A DNA stretch of 64,000 nucleotides from Spirochaetaceae bacterium 4572_59 (GTDB lineage: Bacteria; Spirochaetota; Spirochaetia; DSM-2461): contig NBMC01000003.1 in NCBI GenBank assembly GCA_002084805.1, positions 62,001-126,000 on the forward strand. Reading direction: 5' to 3'. This document shows, piece after piece, positions 9,313 to 19,634 of the stretch; position 1 is the stretch's first letter; each line of letters begins with the position of its first letter. A program made the position numbers and the translations under genes. Below the pieces are notes generated by a model. It ran no database searches. It saw nothing but the letters and a program-made list of their open reading frames with translations, and was not told where the DNA came from.

Positions 9313-12034
9313 AGACATATTCATAACAGGACTTCTTCTTTCAGCCTTTATCTGGGCAGGTCTTGAATTTTATCGAGACTTGAATAGCCAGATATCCAAT
9401 GAGGGAGGCGAAGTAATCGGCGAGATTACTTTTATCAATAACAGTGCACAGAGAAAATTTGCAGACAGAGCGATCTGGGGTGAACTTGAAACCAGTGCCC
9501 CCCTCTATAATTATGACAGTCTGAGAACCATAGAGGGTTCTGAAGCGGTAATCAAACTGATTGATGGCACGGAAATTACCTTAGCGGCCAATACCTACAT
9601 TGTCCTGGAATGGGGTGAGGAAGAGCAGAATATCGAATTTCTGGGCGGAAATATCTCGGCAGAACGAAGCGGAGAGGGGGGTACTACCCTAAATATTAAA
9701 GCCGAAGATACGCTTATTGCCCTGGACAATGCCAGTGTGACCCTGAATAGAAAAGCCGGTGAGGCGATCAACCTTTCTGTTGATAAGGGTGCCATTGATG
9801 TCACTGTGGGTGATAAAACACAGAACATTGCAGAAAACTACCGGGCCAGCATTGCAGACGATATCAGGGTAGAACAGGAAGCTGTGACCCTCCAGTACCC
9901 GGCCAATAACCGTCTCTTTATGACAACATCCGCCTCGGTAGCCATTAATTTTCAGTGGGAACAGATCCTGCCTCTGGAAAATCTTATACTGGAGCTGTCG
10001 GAAGAACGTGACTTCCGCTCCTCAGACCGCCTGATACCCGATCCGGGTTTTTCGGAATACACAAAAGAGACTCTACCCGGAACCTACTACTGGAGAATCC
10101 GTGGAAAATACACAGACGGCACACCCTATTTCAGCCCGGCCAACCGGATGGTTCTGATCAGGGATAGGGCTCCGGCCCTGCAGGTCCCCGTGATGGATGA
10201 GGTTTTTCAGTATAGAAAAACCTTTCCGGATATGGCATTTTCCTGGGAATCATCAGGCTTAACCAACTCTTCCCGTCTGCAACTTGCAGAAGATCCCGAG
10301 TTTACTGATATTTTAACAGATCTCAGCAGCAATAATAATTTCTATACGATACGGAAGGTTCCGGCCGGGGAGTATTTCTGGCGGGTTATACCCGAATATA
10401 ATACGGCAACAAAAATTTCCTACGCCAGACCGGATATCCGCCGCTTCAAGGTAGAACTGAATGAAACAATAGCCCCGCCGGAACTTATTCTTCCGGAACA
10501 CAGAGAGCAGATCAATCCGCTGAAATCCAAGGAAGGACTCCGTTTCAGCTGGCTTGCCGATCGCGAAATCAGTAGCTACCACCTGAGGGTTGCCCGGGAT
10601 GCCGGAATGAGCAATCTACTGGTGGACCAGTGGCTGAACAGAAACTCCTATCTTATGAATACACTTCCCGAACAGGGCCGGTACTTCTGGGAGGTTGACG
10701 GTCTGGATAATGAAAATAAAGCTGTTCCCCCCTCAGATACACGGAATTTCACAATCCTGGCCGCCCGAATCTATATAGAACCTGAGCAACCTGCCACAGA
10801 TAGTCTGCTCATTGTAGACTCCTATGACAGTACGCCCTTCTCATGGGACAGCAGCCTGGAAGGACCCTATGAAATCCAGATTTTCAGAGAGGATAATGCT
10901 CTTGTCCCCCTTCTGACTCAACGGTTTCTGAGCTCAGCCGCCGCCATTCCCCTTCCGGGAGCAGGAAACTATTACTGGCAGGCAAGCGTTCTGGATGATA
11001 ATGACAAGCAGCTTATTAAGAGCGATCAGATACCCTTCCGCATGGCCGATAAGCTCAAAATGCCGAATATTCAGGAACCCCTTGAGAATGTAAGCCTCTC
11101 CGTTGTAGGGGAGAACCCTCTCAGTATCAGCTGGCTCCCGGTAGGGGAGGCTGAGTATTTCAATGCCGAACTCATACCGTCAAACCGAAATTTTCCGACT
11201 CTGAAGAAAATGCATTTCCCTGGAAACAGCTGGAATATTGAAGATAAATCCCAGCTGAGAGTCGGATCCTATACTCTTAAGGTCCAGGCCTTTCATCAGA
11301 TTGACCCGGAACACTTGAACAGCAGCGATCCGGCACTGAGGACCTTTAAGCTGAACAAAGTGCAGAACTACGACAGGCCAAGTCTGATATATCCGGCAGC
11401 CGGGCAGAATCTCTCACGCCTGACTATTCTGGACCAGAAGCCCTCTTTCCGCTGGACCCAGACCCCCCCACTACCTGTTCAACAGATAAGGCTTTCAAGG
11501 GACCCCAATTTTGCGACAAGCATTCTGGATGAACAGCTAGCTGTCATGAACAGAGAAATTCCAGATCTGCCTGAGGGGAACTACTATCTTCAAATACTCT
11601 CCCGTGACGCTGAGGGCAACAGCGCTCCGCCCTCCTCTCTGTACTCCTTTAATGTGACTCCCATACCTCTGTTATCAACACCCTATATACGGGAGCCAAC
11701 CGCAGATTCTGTCATTGATATGCAGATTCGGGATGAATTGAACTTCAAATGGGCACCCGTTGCAAATACCAGTTATTATGACTTGAAACTCTATCGAAAA
11801 GCTGACGGAGCAATGGTCTTTCATCGGGATAAAATGAAACTGCCGGAGTATACTTTTACTAAGATGGAAGATCTGAATGTCGGTTCGTTTGTCCTTGAAA
11901 TTCAGGCTTTCAGAGAAAAAAACGGTGTGATTTTTCAGAAAAGTTCCGTGCAGACCGTTCCCTTCGAGCTGACTCTGCCGGAGATAACCGAAATACCTGA
12001 GATTTTATCTCCGGAGCTGCAATATGCGAGATAA
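9296..12034 (+). CDS. FecR-domain protein with about seven Fn3-like repeats
   Basis: A 912-residue protein. A single N-terminal membrane segment (about 7-25) anchors it. A FecR-like domain spans about 38-190 (GEVIGEITFINNSA; 'LIDGTEITLAANTYIVLEWG'). The rest consists of about seven repeats of 90-100 residues. Each opens with a 'F.W' strand (FQWEQ, FSWES, FSWLA, FSWDS, ISWLP, FRWTQ, FKWAP) and most close with 'G.YYWR' or 'G.YFWR'. This resembles fibronectin-III-type folds. The start lies inside the cyclase gene (17-base overlap) and its end overlaps the next gene by 11 bases, so translation is probably coupled. Likely a long periplasmic rod between the cyclase membrane and the outer-membrane proteins encoded next. 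That role is inference. Confidence 0.8.
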   Translation: MRSWIKDIFITGLLLSAFIWAGLEFYRDLNSQISNEGGEVIGEITFINNSAQRKFADRAIWGELETSAPLYNYDSLRTIEGSEAVIKLIDGTEITLAANTYIVLEWGEEEQNIEFLGGNISAERSGEGGTTLNIKAEDTLIALDNASVTLNRKAGEAINLSVDKGAIDVTVGDKTQNIAENYRASIADDIRVEQEAVTLQYPANNRLFMTTSASVAINFQWEQILPLENLILELSEERDFRSSDRLIPDPGFSEYTKETLPGTYYWRIRGKYTDGTPYFSPANRMVLIRDRAPALQVPVMDEVFQYRKTFPDMAFSWESSGLTNSSRLQLAEDPEFTDILTDLSSNNNFYTIRKVPAGEYFWRVIPEYNTATKISYARPDIRRFKVELNETIAPPELILPEHREQINPLKSKEGLRFSWLADREISSYHLRVARDAGMSNLLVDQWLNRNSYLMNTLPEQGRYFWEVDGLDNENKAVPPSDTRNFTILAARIYIEPEQPATDSLLIVDSYDSTPFSWDSSLEGPYEIQIFREDNALVPLLTQRFLSSAAAIPLPGAGNYYWQASVLDDNDKQLIKSDQIPFRMADKLKMPNIQEPLENVSLSVVGENPLSISWLPVGEAEYFNAELIPSNRNFPTLKKMHFPGNSWNIEDKSQLRVGSYTLKVQAFHQIDPEHLNSSDPALRTFKLNKVQNYDRPSLIYPAAGQNLSRLTILDQKPSFRWTQTPPLPVQQIRLSRDPNFATSILDEQLAVMNREIPDLPEGNYYLQILSRDAEGNSAPPSSLYSFNVTPIPLLSTPYIREPTADSVIDMQIRDELNFKWAPVANTSYYDLKLYRKADGAMVFHRDKMKLPEYTFTKMEDLNVGSFVLEIQAFREKNGVIFQKSSVQTVPFELTLPEITEIPEILSPELQYAR

Positions 12035-13448
12035 ATTCAAAAGACTGCTGTTCATACCTTTAATGATTCTGCCGCTTCTCGGCTTAAATGCTCAGATGTC
12101 CGGCAAGGATAAGCTGGTGGAGCAGGAGCTGAGCTGGGCTGATGTGGAAGGAGCCTGGGGATACGAGGTTATTATTCGCAGCAGCGGCGAGGAAATTCTC
12201 CGGCAGCAGACCGAAGACTCCATTTATGTATTCTCCCTGAGTCCGGGAGAGTATGAGTTCAGTGTTATAGTCCTTAATAAGTTTAAAAAAATAGTCAGCG
12301 AAACAGCCTGGAAGCCTCTGTTTATTAAAGAAGCTTTTCAACCAGTAGTTCGCCGTTTTTCTCCTGAAGAAACATTCCAGAGAAGAGGAGAGACCCTCAG
12401 TATTCAGGCAGAAGTTTATCAGGTTCAGCCGGATACCGAGTTTTTTCTGACGGATACGGAGGGAAACGCTGTTCCCGGAACACAAAAAAAACTGAGTGCG
12501 GAGTCTGTAGAACTGGAATTTTCCATGGAGGAGCTGAACCCCGGAACCTATACCCTTTCGGCAGTTGATTCCTCGGGTTTATCCGATATATCCGATACGA
12601 ACATTCTGACAGTACAGAAGATTATCAAAGCCGAAATCAAATCAGTCAGTGAAAAAAGACTGGTCCAACAGCAAGTCTATAGGGAGATCATCGTAAAGGG
12701 CAGGGATTTTGAAGAAGGATTTTCCAGTCGAATCTTTATGGATAATCAGCTGATAATCCCTTATGAAAGCGAATGGATAAGCAGCAGAGAAGTCAGGATT
12801 TCTCTGATAACGGGAAACATTACTCCCGGACGGTATGATCTGGAAATTAGCAATCCTTCCGGCATCAAGACGAAAAAAGAGAAGGCCTTTATCATAGAAA
12901 AGGCTCCCATGACTCAAATTATTCAGGAGATCCCTCCAGAAAATTCTTTTTCTATCCTGGGAGGCGTTATTCTCACCAGCAATGTATCCGCGGATTACGA
13001 TGGATACGAATCAGATGCTCCCGGATTCGCTGTAAAAATACGACAGGATCTCAATAATAAATTCTTCTGGAGAATCCCGGGATTAAGGCCCCTTGGAATA
13101 GAATTGGGAGTGGATTATACAAGCATGAAATACCCCCCTTCCCAGTTTTACTATAACCAGCTCTACGTGGGATTCCACATATACTACAGGATTCCCCTAT
13201 TACACAGATGGTTTCTGATACCCCGTATAGGTGGAGGAATTTCCAATCTCTGGATAAAAGAGGATAGTATGAATGGTGAAACCTTGCAGGGAGAACTGGG
13301 CAATGCTGTAAACATAGCATTTGGAGCCCAGAAGCACTATAAAAACGGCATGCTCCTGGAATTTGGAATAGACTACAGGTACAGCGACTATACGGGGGGG
13401 GATTTCGGGAATTTCCATCCTTGGATTATGGGAGGATACCGCTTCTGA
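12024..13448 (+). CDS. Outer-membrane beta-barrel protein with N-terminal Ig-like domains
   Basis: A 474-residue protein with a signal peptide at about 1-23 (LLGLNAQ). An Fn3-like segment follows (ELSWADVEGAWGYEV), matching the repeats of the gene before it. Next come one or two IPT/TIG-like segments up to about residue 300 (VKGRDFEEGFSSRIFMDN). The last 170 residues alternate in the manner of a beta barrel and end in '...MGGYRF', a C-terminal Phe as expected for BAM-inserted proteins. It overlaps the FecR gene by 11 bases and the next gene by one base. Probably the outer-membrane end of the envelope system started by the cyclase. Confidence 0.75.
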   Translation: MRDKFKRLLFIPLMILPLLGLNAQMSGKDKLVEQELSWADVEGAWGYEVIIRSSGEEILRQQTEDSIYVFSLSPGEYEFSVIVLNKFKKIVSETAWKPLFIKEAFQPVVRRFSPEETFQRRGETLSIQAEVYQVQPDTEFFLTDTEGNAVPGTQKKLSAESVELEFSMEELNPGTYTLSAVDSSGLSDISDTNILTVQKIIKAEIKSVSEKRLVQQQVYREIIVKGRDFEEGFSSRIFMDNQLIIPYESEWISSREVRISLITGNITPGRYDLEISNPSGIKTKKEKAFIIEKAPMTQIIQEIPPENSFSILGGVILTSNVSADYDGYESDAPGFAVKIRQDLNNKFFWRIPGLRPLGIELGVDYTSMKYPPSQFYYNQLYVGFHIYYRIPLLHRWFLIPRIGGGISNLWIKEDSMNGETLQGELGNAVNIAFGAQKHYKNGMLLEFGIDYRYSDYTGGDFGNFHPWIMGGYRF

Positions 13449-14125
13449 TGAATAAAAAAACATTTCAAAATATACTTATCATACTCATGCTGTTTACAGC
13501 TTTGCCATTATGGACCCAGGAAGAAAATAAGGGGGAACTTACAGAAACCGAAAAACAGAAAATACTTGCTGCTAACCATGATAAAACAGGGATAGAGATC
13601 TATTTTTCCTTCCCCCTGCCAATCTACATGCCAGGCTGGAGTTACTCCAGCAAAAGCTATGGATCAAATTTTAAATTAACCCTTCCCGGCGTAAATATCA
13701 GTTATGCTAATATATGTTTCGGTGTGGATATGGATTTTGACAGCTCCAAGGATTTTCTGAAAGATATGGGAATCGGCATGGCCTTGGAATGGAATTTTCT
13801 GGATTCTTTAAACATGGATGGTATGGATGTCACTCTGTTCCAGAGCTATGCTTATCTATTCTATTCTGTGGATACGGCTAGATTCTCCGATTACTATTTT
13901 AGAGCCGGGATAGGGATAGCCAGGATATCAAACGAAGATTTGTTTTCCAGCGATGTGGAGAAAGACTCTCCCAGAGGCCCTCTTATCATGCTAGAAGCAG
14001 GCTCCAGCTACCCAGCTCTGGGGAATTTTAAGTTTTATAGCGGCATAAGCTACAAGTATATCCCCATAAACTCCAAGAACATACATGTTCTAGCACCCTT
14101 TCTCAGAACATCATTCCGTTTCTAA
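13448..14125 (+). CDS. Small outer-membrane beta-barrel protein
   Basis: The ATG at 13448 overlaps the previous stop codon (TGATG), giving 225 residues. An upstream in-frame ATG at 13421 would sit inside the previous gene and spoil the signal peptide. The signal peptide is about 1-24 (LFTALPLWTQEE). The rest is rich in Gly, Tyr and Phe in alternating strands (SYANICFGVDMDFDSS, DYYFRAGIGIARIS) and ends in '...LRTSFRF' with a C-terminal Phe. It is read as an 8-10-strand barrel and is the last gene of the 6457-14125 run. No family is recognised. Confidence 0.7.
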   Translation: MNKKTFQNILIILMLFTALPLWTQEENKGELTETEKQKILAANHDKTGIEIYFSFPLPIYMPGWSYSSKSYGSNFKLTLPGVNISYANICFGVDMDFDSSKDFLKDMGIGMALEWNFLDSLNMDGMDVTLFQSYAYLFYSVDTARFSDYYFRAGIGIARISNEDLFSSDVEKDSPRGPLIMLEAGSSYPALGNFKFYSGISYKYIPINSKNIHVLAPFLRTSFRF

Positions 14126-14182
14126 AAAATCAGGATAAATCTCGCATGGTAGGAGCCTGATTCATGATTTATACTGATTAAT

Positions 14183-15224
14183 ATGCGACCACGATCAACA
14201 TTAACGAACACGATCATACAGGAAAACCTCAAAAAAACCTGCCAGAATGCTCCGGAATTAGCCATAGGAGAGAAAGATAAATTTATCATTTTAAGTGATT
14301 TCCATATTGGTGGCGGCAGAAGAAGGGACGAATTCAAAAAAAATGCCCCTCTCGTTATAAAAGCCTTGAAAGACTGGTACCTCCCCCGGGGATTCAGACT
14401 GATTCTGAACGGTGATATTGAAGAGCTGCACAGAGTCAGCCTTCGTACGGTGAGCAATGCCTGGCCACAGCTATATAGACTGTTCCTTGACTTCAGAGAA
14501 GGCCCTGGACTCTATAAAATCATGGGAAACCATGATTACGGAGCCCATCAGCACTGGAAAACGGGACGGACCAGTGAAGAAAAAGAAGTTAATTCCCATA
14601 TTCTGCCCTCTCTGAAACTCAGCTATAAAAATAACTCCCTTTTGGTACTCCACGGCCATCAGGCATCCTTGTACAACTCCCCTTTTCGACATAAAGTGAA
14701 TAAACTGGCCCTCCGCTACATGGCCCATCCTCTGCATATAAACAATATAAAGTGAAGGGATCATCGCCATTACCGCTCATACCCACAGGGCTCTTTTTGA
14801 AGGGCATTCAGAAGAGGAGTATCTTAAATTCCGGCTGGATGCGATGATCAGAGATTATATGAGAATGGAGAAGGGCAAAACTTCTGAAGACTTGAAATCT
14901 GTTATTCATAACACAGCCCTCACCCTTCAGAATGTGGTGGATAATGAGGATTACAAAAGCCATGGCAGTATCTATGATCCCCTGTCTCTTCCCTGTTTAT
15001 TTAATTCGGGGACGGTTATCCACAAATTCGGAGCCACTGGTCTTGAAATTGAAAACGGCAGGATTTCCCTTGCAGCCTGGTATGATTCAAATAACCCAAA
15101 GAGCCGGATATTTCACTATGAAAAGAGTATTCATCCTTTTTCCGAGATGTCCTGGATCAAAAAAGCTGTTCTGAAACGCGATAATCTGGACTATATTTTC
15201 ACAAGAATTGCCCTTCTTACCTGA
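14183..15224 (+). pseudogene. Metallophosphoesterase (UDP-2,3-diacylglucosamine hydrolase-like), frameshifted
   Basis: The first part (14183-14755) has the calcineurin-type metal-binding motifs: ILSDFHIGGG, NGDIEELHR, GNHDYG and LHGHQAS. It then stops at 14753-14755. In another frame, just downstream, the last motif of the same family appears (AITAHTHRALFEGHS, 14766 onward) and continues to 15224. The gene is therefore split by a frameshift. The spacing between the halves also looks 25-40 residues shorter than I remember for relatives, suggesting a small deletion at the same place. A GHTH-type motif outside the main frame would leave the upstream product without a metal ligand. A sequencing error cannot be excluded, but the missing segment argues against a simple miscall. 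Confidence 0.75.
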
Positions 15225-15325
15225 TTATTTTATATTTATTGTGAATATGTGAAGAAAGAATGCTAAAAGCATTGCAGATTTCTCCATTTTAATTTAATTA
15301 TTAATACAGGTTCTATGATGGATTT

Positions 15326-16861
15326 ATGCAAACAATAGACGATAAAATTTTTATAACTTCAGTCAGAGATGATCTAAAAGATCTCCTGTCCATTTCCTCC
15401 GGTCTCAAAGATTTCAGAATCGAGGATGTAAAGAGACCTCTCTTGGGGCGCCTTAATCTTGAGGCCTCACGCTGTGAGGAACTACTGGATGCCTATGGGG
15501 TACAACATAATGAGTACTGGAGCCCTCTGAGAAAGATCACAGCAGTCATCAAGGGATTTTCAACAATAGCCTACGGCCTTCTCCACATTCAGAATGCAGT
15601 TCCTTCCTATAATCTTCTGCAACTCGATGAAAATTTTACAGATTGCACAAGGATTATGATCGATCTTGTTTTTCAGACACTGATTCGGGCATCCGAAGAG
15701 ATAACAAGACTTAATGAAGATCTGGGACTGAACATAGAACTGAAAAATATCAATAACTACACATTTAATGAAAATGATATTGCCGGACGTTTGAAATATG
15801 ACCGGATCCGTAAGGAATCTGAGAATCCCGGAAAAACGGCGGTTCATCTGGCTACTTCCTTTCTGAATTTGGCAGAAGAGAGCATTCTTCTGAAAATATA
15901 CAAAAAACTGAATGAAGACGAATACGAATCTGCCATCCCTGAGGAAATAAGTGAAGAGAAATTGAGACTTCTGGAGAATAAGTTCCATAACCTGCAGTCC
16001 CTCTATGATACCTATCTCTCAGGATCTGATGTTGCGGAGAAGGATCCGAATCTTCCTGTACTGCGGGGGCAAATATCTGTTGTTTATCATCTACTGGAAT
16101 GCGCTACTTTACTGATCCATTACTACGAACGGCATAGTCCCTATTTCAAAGAAAAGAATACACTGGAAGCTCCTGTGGAAACCCAGCAGCTACTGTATCA
16201 TCTGATGAATTACTTTATTGCTTTTCCGGAACAGTATATTCGGGCATCACAGGAACTCTGTAAGGATATTTTGAAGCATTATGCCGAGATGGGTGAGATT
16301 CAGGTTCCCATCCCCAACTATAGAGGTTTTCATGTCAGACCCTCCACTCTGATTGCCAAGATAGTTGTTCATTACGGCAGTGATGTAACCATGACCCTTT
16401 GTCAGCATGACTACAATGCCTCCATGCCTCTGGAACTCTTCCGGGCAAATGAAGAGATCAATCATGTCAAGAGACAGAGTGTGGCAGAACATCTGGTCAA
16501 ACACAAACTGATTGCCCAGGATATCAACTCCACCTATGATGTTCCTCTAATGAAAAAGATTCTGAGAATTGTCTTCCTTGATCTTCTTGAAAAACAGAAG
16601 ATCATGATTTATGAAAATAATTTTTCCTTTGAAGATTTGACTCCTCTGGAAGATGAAACATTGGGAGAGTTTGCCAAAAGGGGTATAGCCCTCTATCTGG
16701 CCATGGGGAAAATCGACATTGTCAGTGATGCCAAGGTTATTTTTACCGGAGATAAGAGGGTTCTCCAGGATATTCAGATCCTGGCCGAAAACGGCTACGG
16801 AGAAGATAAGTTCGGAAACAATATTGTTCTACCCATCACCCTCTCCTACCTGCGCCGTTAA
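15326..16861 (+). CDS. Large cytoplasmic protein with an embedded HPr-like domain
   Basis: A 511-residue soluble protein. Residues 1-320 and 405-511 are helical, charged and unfamiliar. In between, about 326-400, lies an HPr-like segment: NYRGFHVRPSTLIAKIVVHYGSD follows the HPr pattern 'GLHARPA', with His336 at the position of the phosphorylated histidine. HPr carries phosphate in the sugar phosphotransferase system. Many spirochaetes have partial PTS parts used for regulation rather than transport, so a regulatory phospho-acceptor is possible. The Ser46-type regulatory site is not obvious (the segment reads NASMPLELF). No PTS enzyme gene is nearby. Confidence 0.7.
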   Translation: MQTIDDKIFITSVRDDLKDLLSISSGLKDFRIEDVKRPLLGRLNLEASRCEELLDAYGVQHNEYWSPLRKITAVIKGFSTIAYGLLHIQNAVPSYNLLQLDENFTDCTRIMIDLVFQTLIRASEEITRLNEDLGLNIELKNINNYTFNENDIAGRLKYDRIRKESENPGKTAVHLATSFLNLAEESILLKIYKKLNEDEYESAIPEEISEEKLRLLENKFHNLQSLYDTYLSGSDVAEKDPNLPVLRGQISVVYHLLECATLLIHYYERHSPYFKEKNTLEAPVETQQLLYHLMNYFIAFPEQYIRASQELCKDILKHYAEMGEIQVPIPNYRGFHVRPSTLIAKIVVHYGSDVTMTLCQHDYNASMPLELFRANEEINHVKRQSVAEHLVKHKLIAQDINSTYDVPLMKKILRIVFLDLLEKQKIMIYENNFSFEDLTPLEDETLGEFAKRGIALYLAMGKIDIVSDAKVIFTGDKRVLQDIQILAENGYGEDKFGNNIVLPITLSYLRR

Positions 16862-16872
16862 ATCTTTTGCTT

Positions 16873-19449
16873 TCAGGATTTTCTGAAAACCAGCTCATTA
16901 TCCTTTAAATCACAGAGAATATGATCACCTTCTGTAAAGTCACCCGCAAGCAGCAGTTTTGACAAAGGATTCTGTACAAAATTCTGAATAGCTCTGCGGA
17001 GAGGCCTAGCACCAAAGGCGGGATCGTATCCCTCATGGGCCAACCATGAGGCCGCTTCTTCGCTTAAATCAAGAGACATCTTCTTCTCATTCAACCTATC
17101 GGTCAGATGGGCACTAAGCAATGTCACAATACTCCGGATATGCTCCTCAGCAAGGCTGTTGAAGCTAATGACATCATCGATTCTGTTAAGAAACTCCGGT
17201 TTGAAGGTCCGTTTCATCAGCTCCATCAGAAGCTGGTCGGTCTCTTTTCCGGGTCCATTTTCCTGTATAATATCACTACCCAGATTACTGGTCATAATAA
17301 TGATAGTATTCGTAAAATCCACCACTCGCCCCTGACTGTCGGTCAGCCGGCCATCATCCAGCAGCTGAAGCAGAATATTGAAGACATCGGGATGGGCTTT
17401 TTCAATCTCATCAAAAAGAACAACAGAGTAGGGCCTGCGGCGGACAGCTTCGGTCAGTTGACCGCCCTCTTCATAGCCCACATATCCGGGAGGAGCTCCC
17501 AGCAGACGGGATACCGCAAATTTCTCCATATATTCACTCATATCAATCCGGGTCAGGGATTTCTCATCATTAAACAGAAAGTCCGCCAGGGTTTTTGCTA
17601 GTTCGGTCTTACCTACACCGGTAGGTCCCAGGAAAATAAAGGATCCCAAAGGCCGTCCGATATCACTCAGGCCGCTCTTATTCCGGCGGATAGCATCAGA
17701 GATAGTCTGTACAGCCTTTTCCTGTCCAACCACCCGTTTCTCCAGGATTTCTTCCAGCTTAAGGTATTTATCCCTCTCGGAAGAGAGCATTTTGCTGACA
17801 GGGATACCTGTCCAGATGGAAACAATATGGGCAATATCCTCTTCGGTGACTTCCTCACGCAAGAGACTCCGTTCCCCCTGTATGCTCTGCAGCTGTTTTG
17901 TCTGAACTGCCAGTTCAATCCGGGTCTGGGGAATACTGCCGTGTTTGATCTCTGCCGCTCCGGCCAGATTACCCTCCCGTTCATACTGAACTTCCTGACG
18001 ACGAAAATCTTCAATCTGCTGATTCAGGCCTCGGATCTTATCAATAACGCCTTTCTCATTTTGCCATTGCAGATGCAGGGAGTCACGGTCGCCTTGAAGG
18101 TTACGGAGTTCCTCCGACAGAAGGGCAAGACGCTCACGGGAAGGTTCATCCTTTTCCTGAGAGAGAGCCTGTTTTTCAATTTCCAGCTGCAGAATCTTCC
18201 GCTGCAAGCGATCAAGTTCAACCGGCTGACTCTCAATTTCCATCTTCAGACGGCTGGCCGCTTCATCCACCAGGTCAATTGCCTTGTCCGGCAGAAAGCG
18301 GGAGGTAATATAGCGGTTTGACAGGCTTGCCGCGCTGATCAGGGCATTATCCCTGATCCTCACACCATGGTGAACCTCATATTTTTCCTTTATACCCCTC
18401 AGAATGGTGACTGTATCCTCCACAGAGGGTTCCGCAGTATAAACTTGCTGAAAACGCCGTTCGAAGGCAGCATCCGTCTCTATGTGCTTCCGGTATTCAT
18501 CAAGGGTGGTGGCTCCGATGGTTCTGAGCTCTCCCCGGGCAAGGGCGGGTTTCAATAAGTTGGAAGCGTCGGTGGAACCTTCCGCCGCGCCGGCCCCCAT
18601 AAGAGTATGAAGTTCATCGATAAAAAGGATAATTTGACCGTCCGCTTCTGTAATCTCCTGAATAACGGCCTTCAGTCTCTCCTCAAATTCCCCCCGGAAT
18701 TTGGCACCGGCCACCAGGGCACCCAAATCCAGAGCCAGGAGTTTCTTATCTTTGAGAGAGTCGGGAACATCTCCTTCCACAATGCGCCTGGCAAGTCCTT
18801 CCGCAATTGCGGTTTTACCGACACCTGGTTCTCCAATCAGAACAGGATTGTTCTTCGTCCTGCGGGAGAGAACCTGCATAACCCGGCGAATCTCATCATC
18901 CCGCCCGATAACAGGATCCAGCTTCTCTTTTCGGGCTAAGGCAGTCAAATCCCGACAGTAACGATCCAGCACCTGATACTGATTCTCCGGTGTTTCTGAT
19001 GTAACCCTCTGTGATCCCCTAATAGAAACCAGGGCCTGAAGAATCCCGTCTTTCCAGATACCATGTTTCTGAAGCAGAGCTCCCCCTCCCCCCTTTCCAC
19101 CAACCATGGCAATCAGCATGTGCTCGGTGGAGACATATTCATCTTTCAGATTGGAAGCTTCCTGTTCGGCCAGACGAAAGAGATTCCGCAAAGCCGGTGA
19201 TGCACCCACTTCAATATTATCTCCGTAAGCCCTGGGTTTCTGATGCAGCAGATCGGTCAGTTCATCCCGAATTATGGCGCGCTGTACACCTAGACGGTCC
19301 ATAAGAGGAGGAATGACCCCCTCCTTCTGTTCCATGAGTGCAACAAGCAGATGCTCTTCATCAATAAGAGTATGATTATATTTCTGAGCCTCTCTGGAGG
19401 CCTCTGAAATTGCTTCCTGGGCTTTAATGGTATAATTTATTTGAGCCAT
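16873..19449 (-). CDS. clpB: ATP-dependent disaggregase ClpB
   Basis: An 858-residue protein of typical ClpB length. It has an N-domain (about 1-150), a first AAA+ module with GEPGVGKT and [11 protein letters not shown], the coiled-coil middle domain (about 410-530) that separates ClpB from ClpA/ClpC, and a second AAA+ module with GPTGVGKT and [14 protein letters not shown]. ClpB rescues aggregated proteins together with DnaK. A GGAG site lies 6 bases before the ATG. A 29-codon ORF with a stronger ribosome-binding site ends inside the clpB start region. No CIRCE-type heat-shock operator was found in the 185 bases upstream. Confidence 0.97.
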   Translation of the reverse strand: MAQINYTIKAQEAISEASREAQKYNHTLIDEEHLLVALMEQKEGVIPPLMDRLGVQRAIIRDELTDLLHQKPRAYGDNIEVGASPALRNLFRLAEQEASNLKDEYVSTEHMLIAMVGGKGGGGALLQKHGIWKDGILQALVSIRGSQRVTSETPENQYQVLDRYCRDLTALARKEKLDPVIGRDDEIRRVMQVLSRRTKNNPVLIGEPGVGKTAIAEGLARRIVEGDVPDSLKDKKLLALDLGALVAGAKFRGEFEERLKAVIQEITEADGQIILFIDELHTLMGAGAAEGSTDASNLLKPALARGELRTIGATTLDEYRKHIETDAAFERRFQQVYTAEPSVEDTVTILRGIKEKYEVHHGVRIRDNALISAASLSNRYITSRFLPDKAIDLVDEAASRLKMEIESQPVELDRLQRKILQLEIEKQALSQEKDEPSRERLALLSEELRNLQGDRDSLHLQWQNEKGVIDKIRGLNQQIEDFRRQEVQYEREGNLAGAAEIKHGSIPQTRIELAVQTKQLQSIQGERSLLREEVTEEDIAHIVSIWTGIPVSKMLSSERDKYLKLEEILEKRVVGQEKAVQTISDAIRRNKSGLSDIGRPLGSFIFLGPTGVGKTELAKTLADFLFNDEKSLTRIDMSEYMEKFAVSRLLGAPPGYVGYEEGGQLTEAVRRRPYSVVLFDEIEKAHPDVFNILLQLLDDGRLTDSQGRVVDFTNTIIIMTSNLGSDIIQENGPGKETDQLLMELMKRTFKPEFLNRIDDVISFNSLAEEHIRSIVTLLSAHLTDRLNEKKMSLDLSEEAASWLAHEGYDPAFGARPLRRAIQNFVQNPLSKLLLAGDFTEGDHILCDLKDNELVFRKS

Positions 19450-19526
19450 GCTAACTCCTGTGTTTCTCGAATAGGTTTACTATTAAAATACTGATTCAAT
19501 GGGAAGAGGTCAAATTTCTTATCCAT
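19437..19526 (-). CDS. Possible 29-aa leader ORF overlapping the clpB start
   Basis: On the minus strand, AGGAGG followed by a six-base spacer leads into an ATG at 19526. The frame runs 29 codons (MDKKFDLFPLNQYF..., ending ...ELAWLK) and stops at 19437-19439, 13 bases inside clpB in another frame. Its Shine-Dalgarno match is better than that of clpB itself. This layout fits a leader peptide whose translation is coupled to clpB, or the trace of a lost small gene. The peptide matches nothing I know. Confidence 0.4.
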   Translation of the reverse strand: MDKKFDLFPLNQYFNSKPIRETQELAWLK

Positions 19527-19634
19527 GGTGACCCTCCTAGAAAAAAAAATCCTGAATATTCATTGGAATTAGCAATCCAGAACGACTATTTTTAAAAAAC
19601 AGCAAAATTGAATTTATTTAGAAAGGACAGATAT

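Noticed and set aside
14691-14756. 10-bp direct repeat (ATAAAGTGAA) at 14691 and 14747 near the broken phosphoesterase junction
   Set aside because: A deletion between direct repeats would leave one copy, not two; the repeat is short and AT-rich, so chance is likely.
15270-15290. Small hairpin (AATGC...GCATT) before the HPr-like gene
   Set aside because: Only a 5-bp stem and no T-run; too weak for a terminator or a regulator site.
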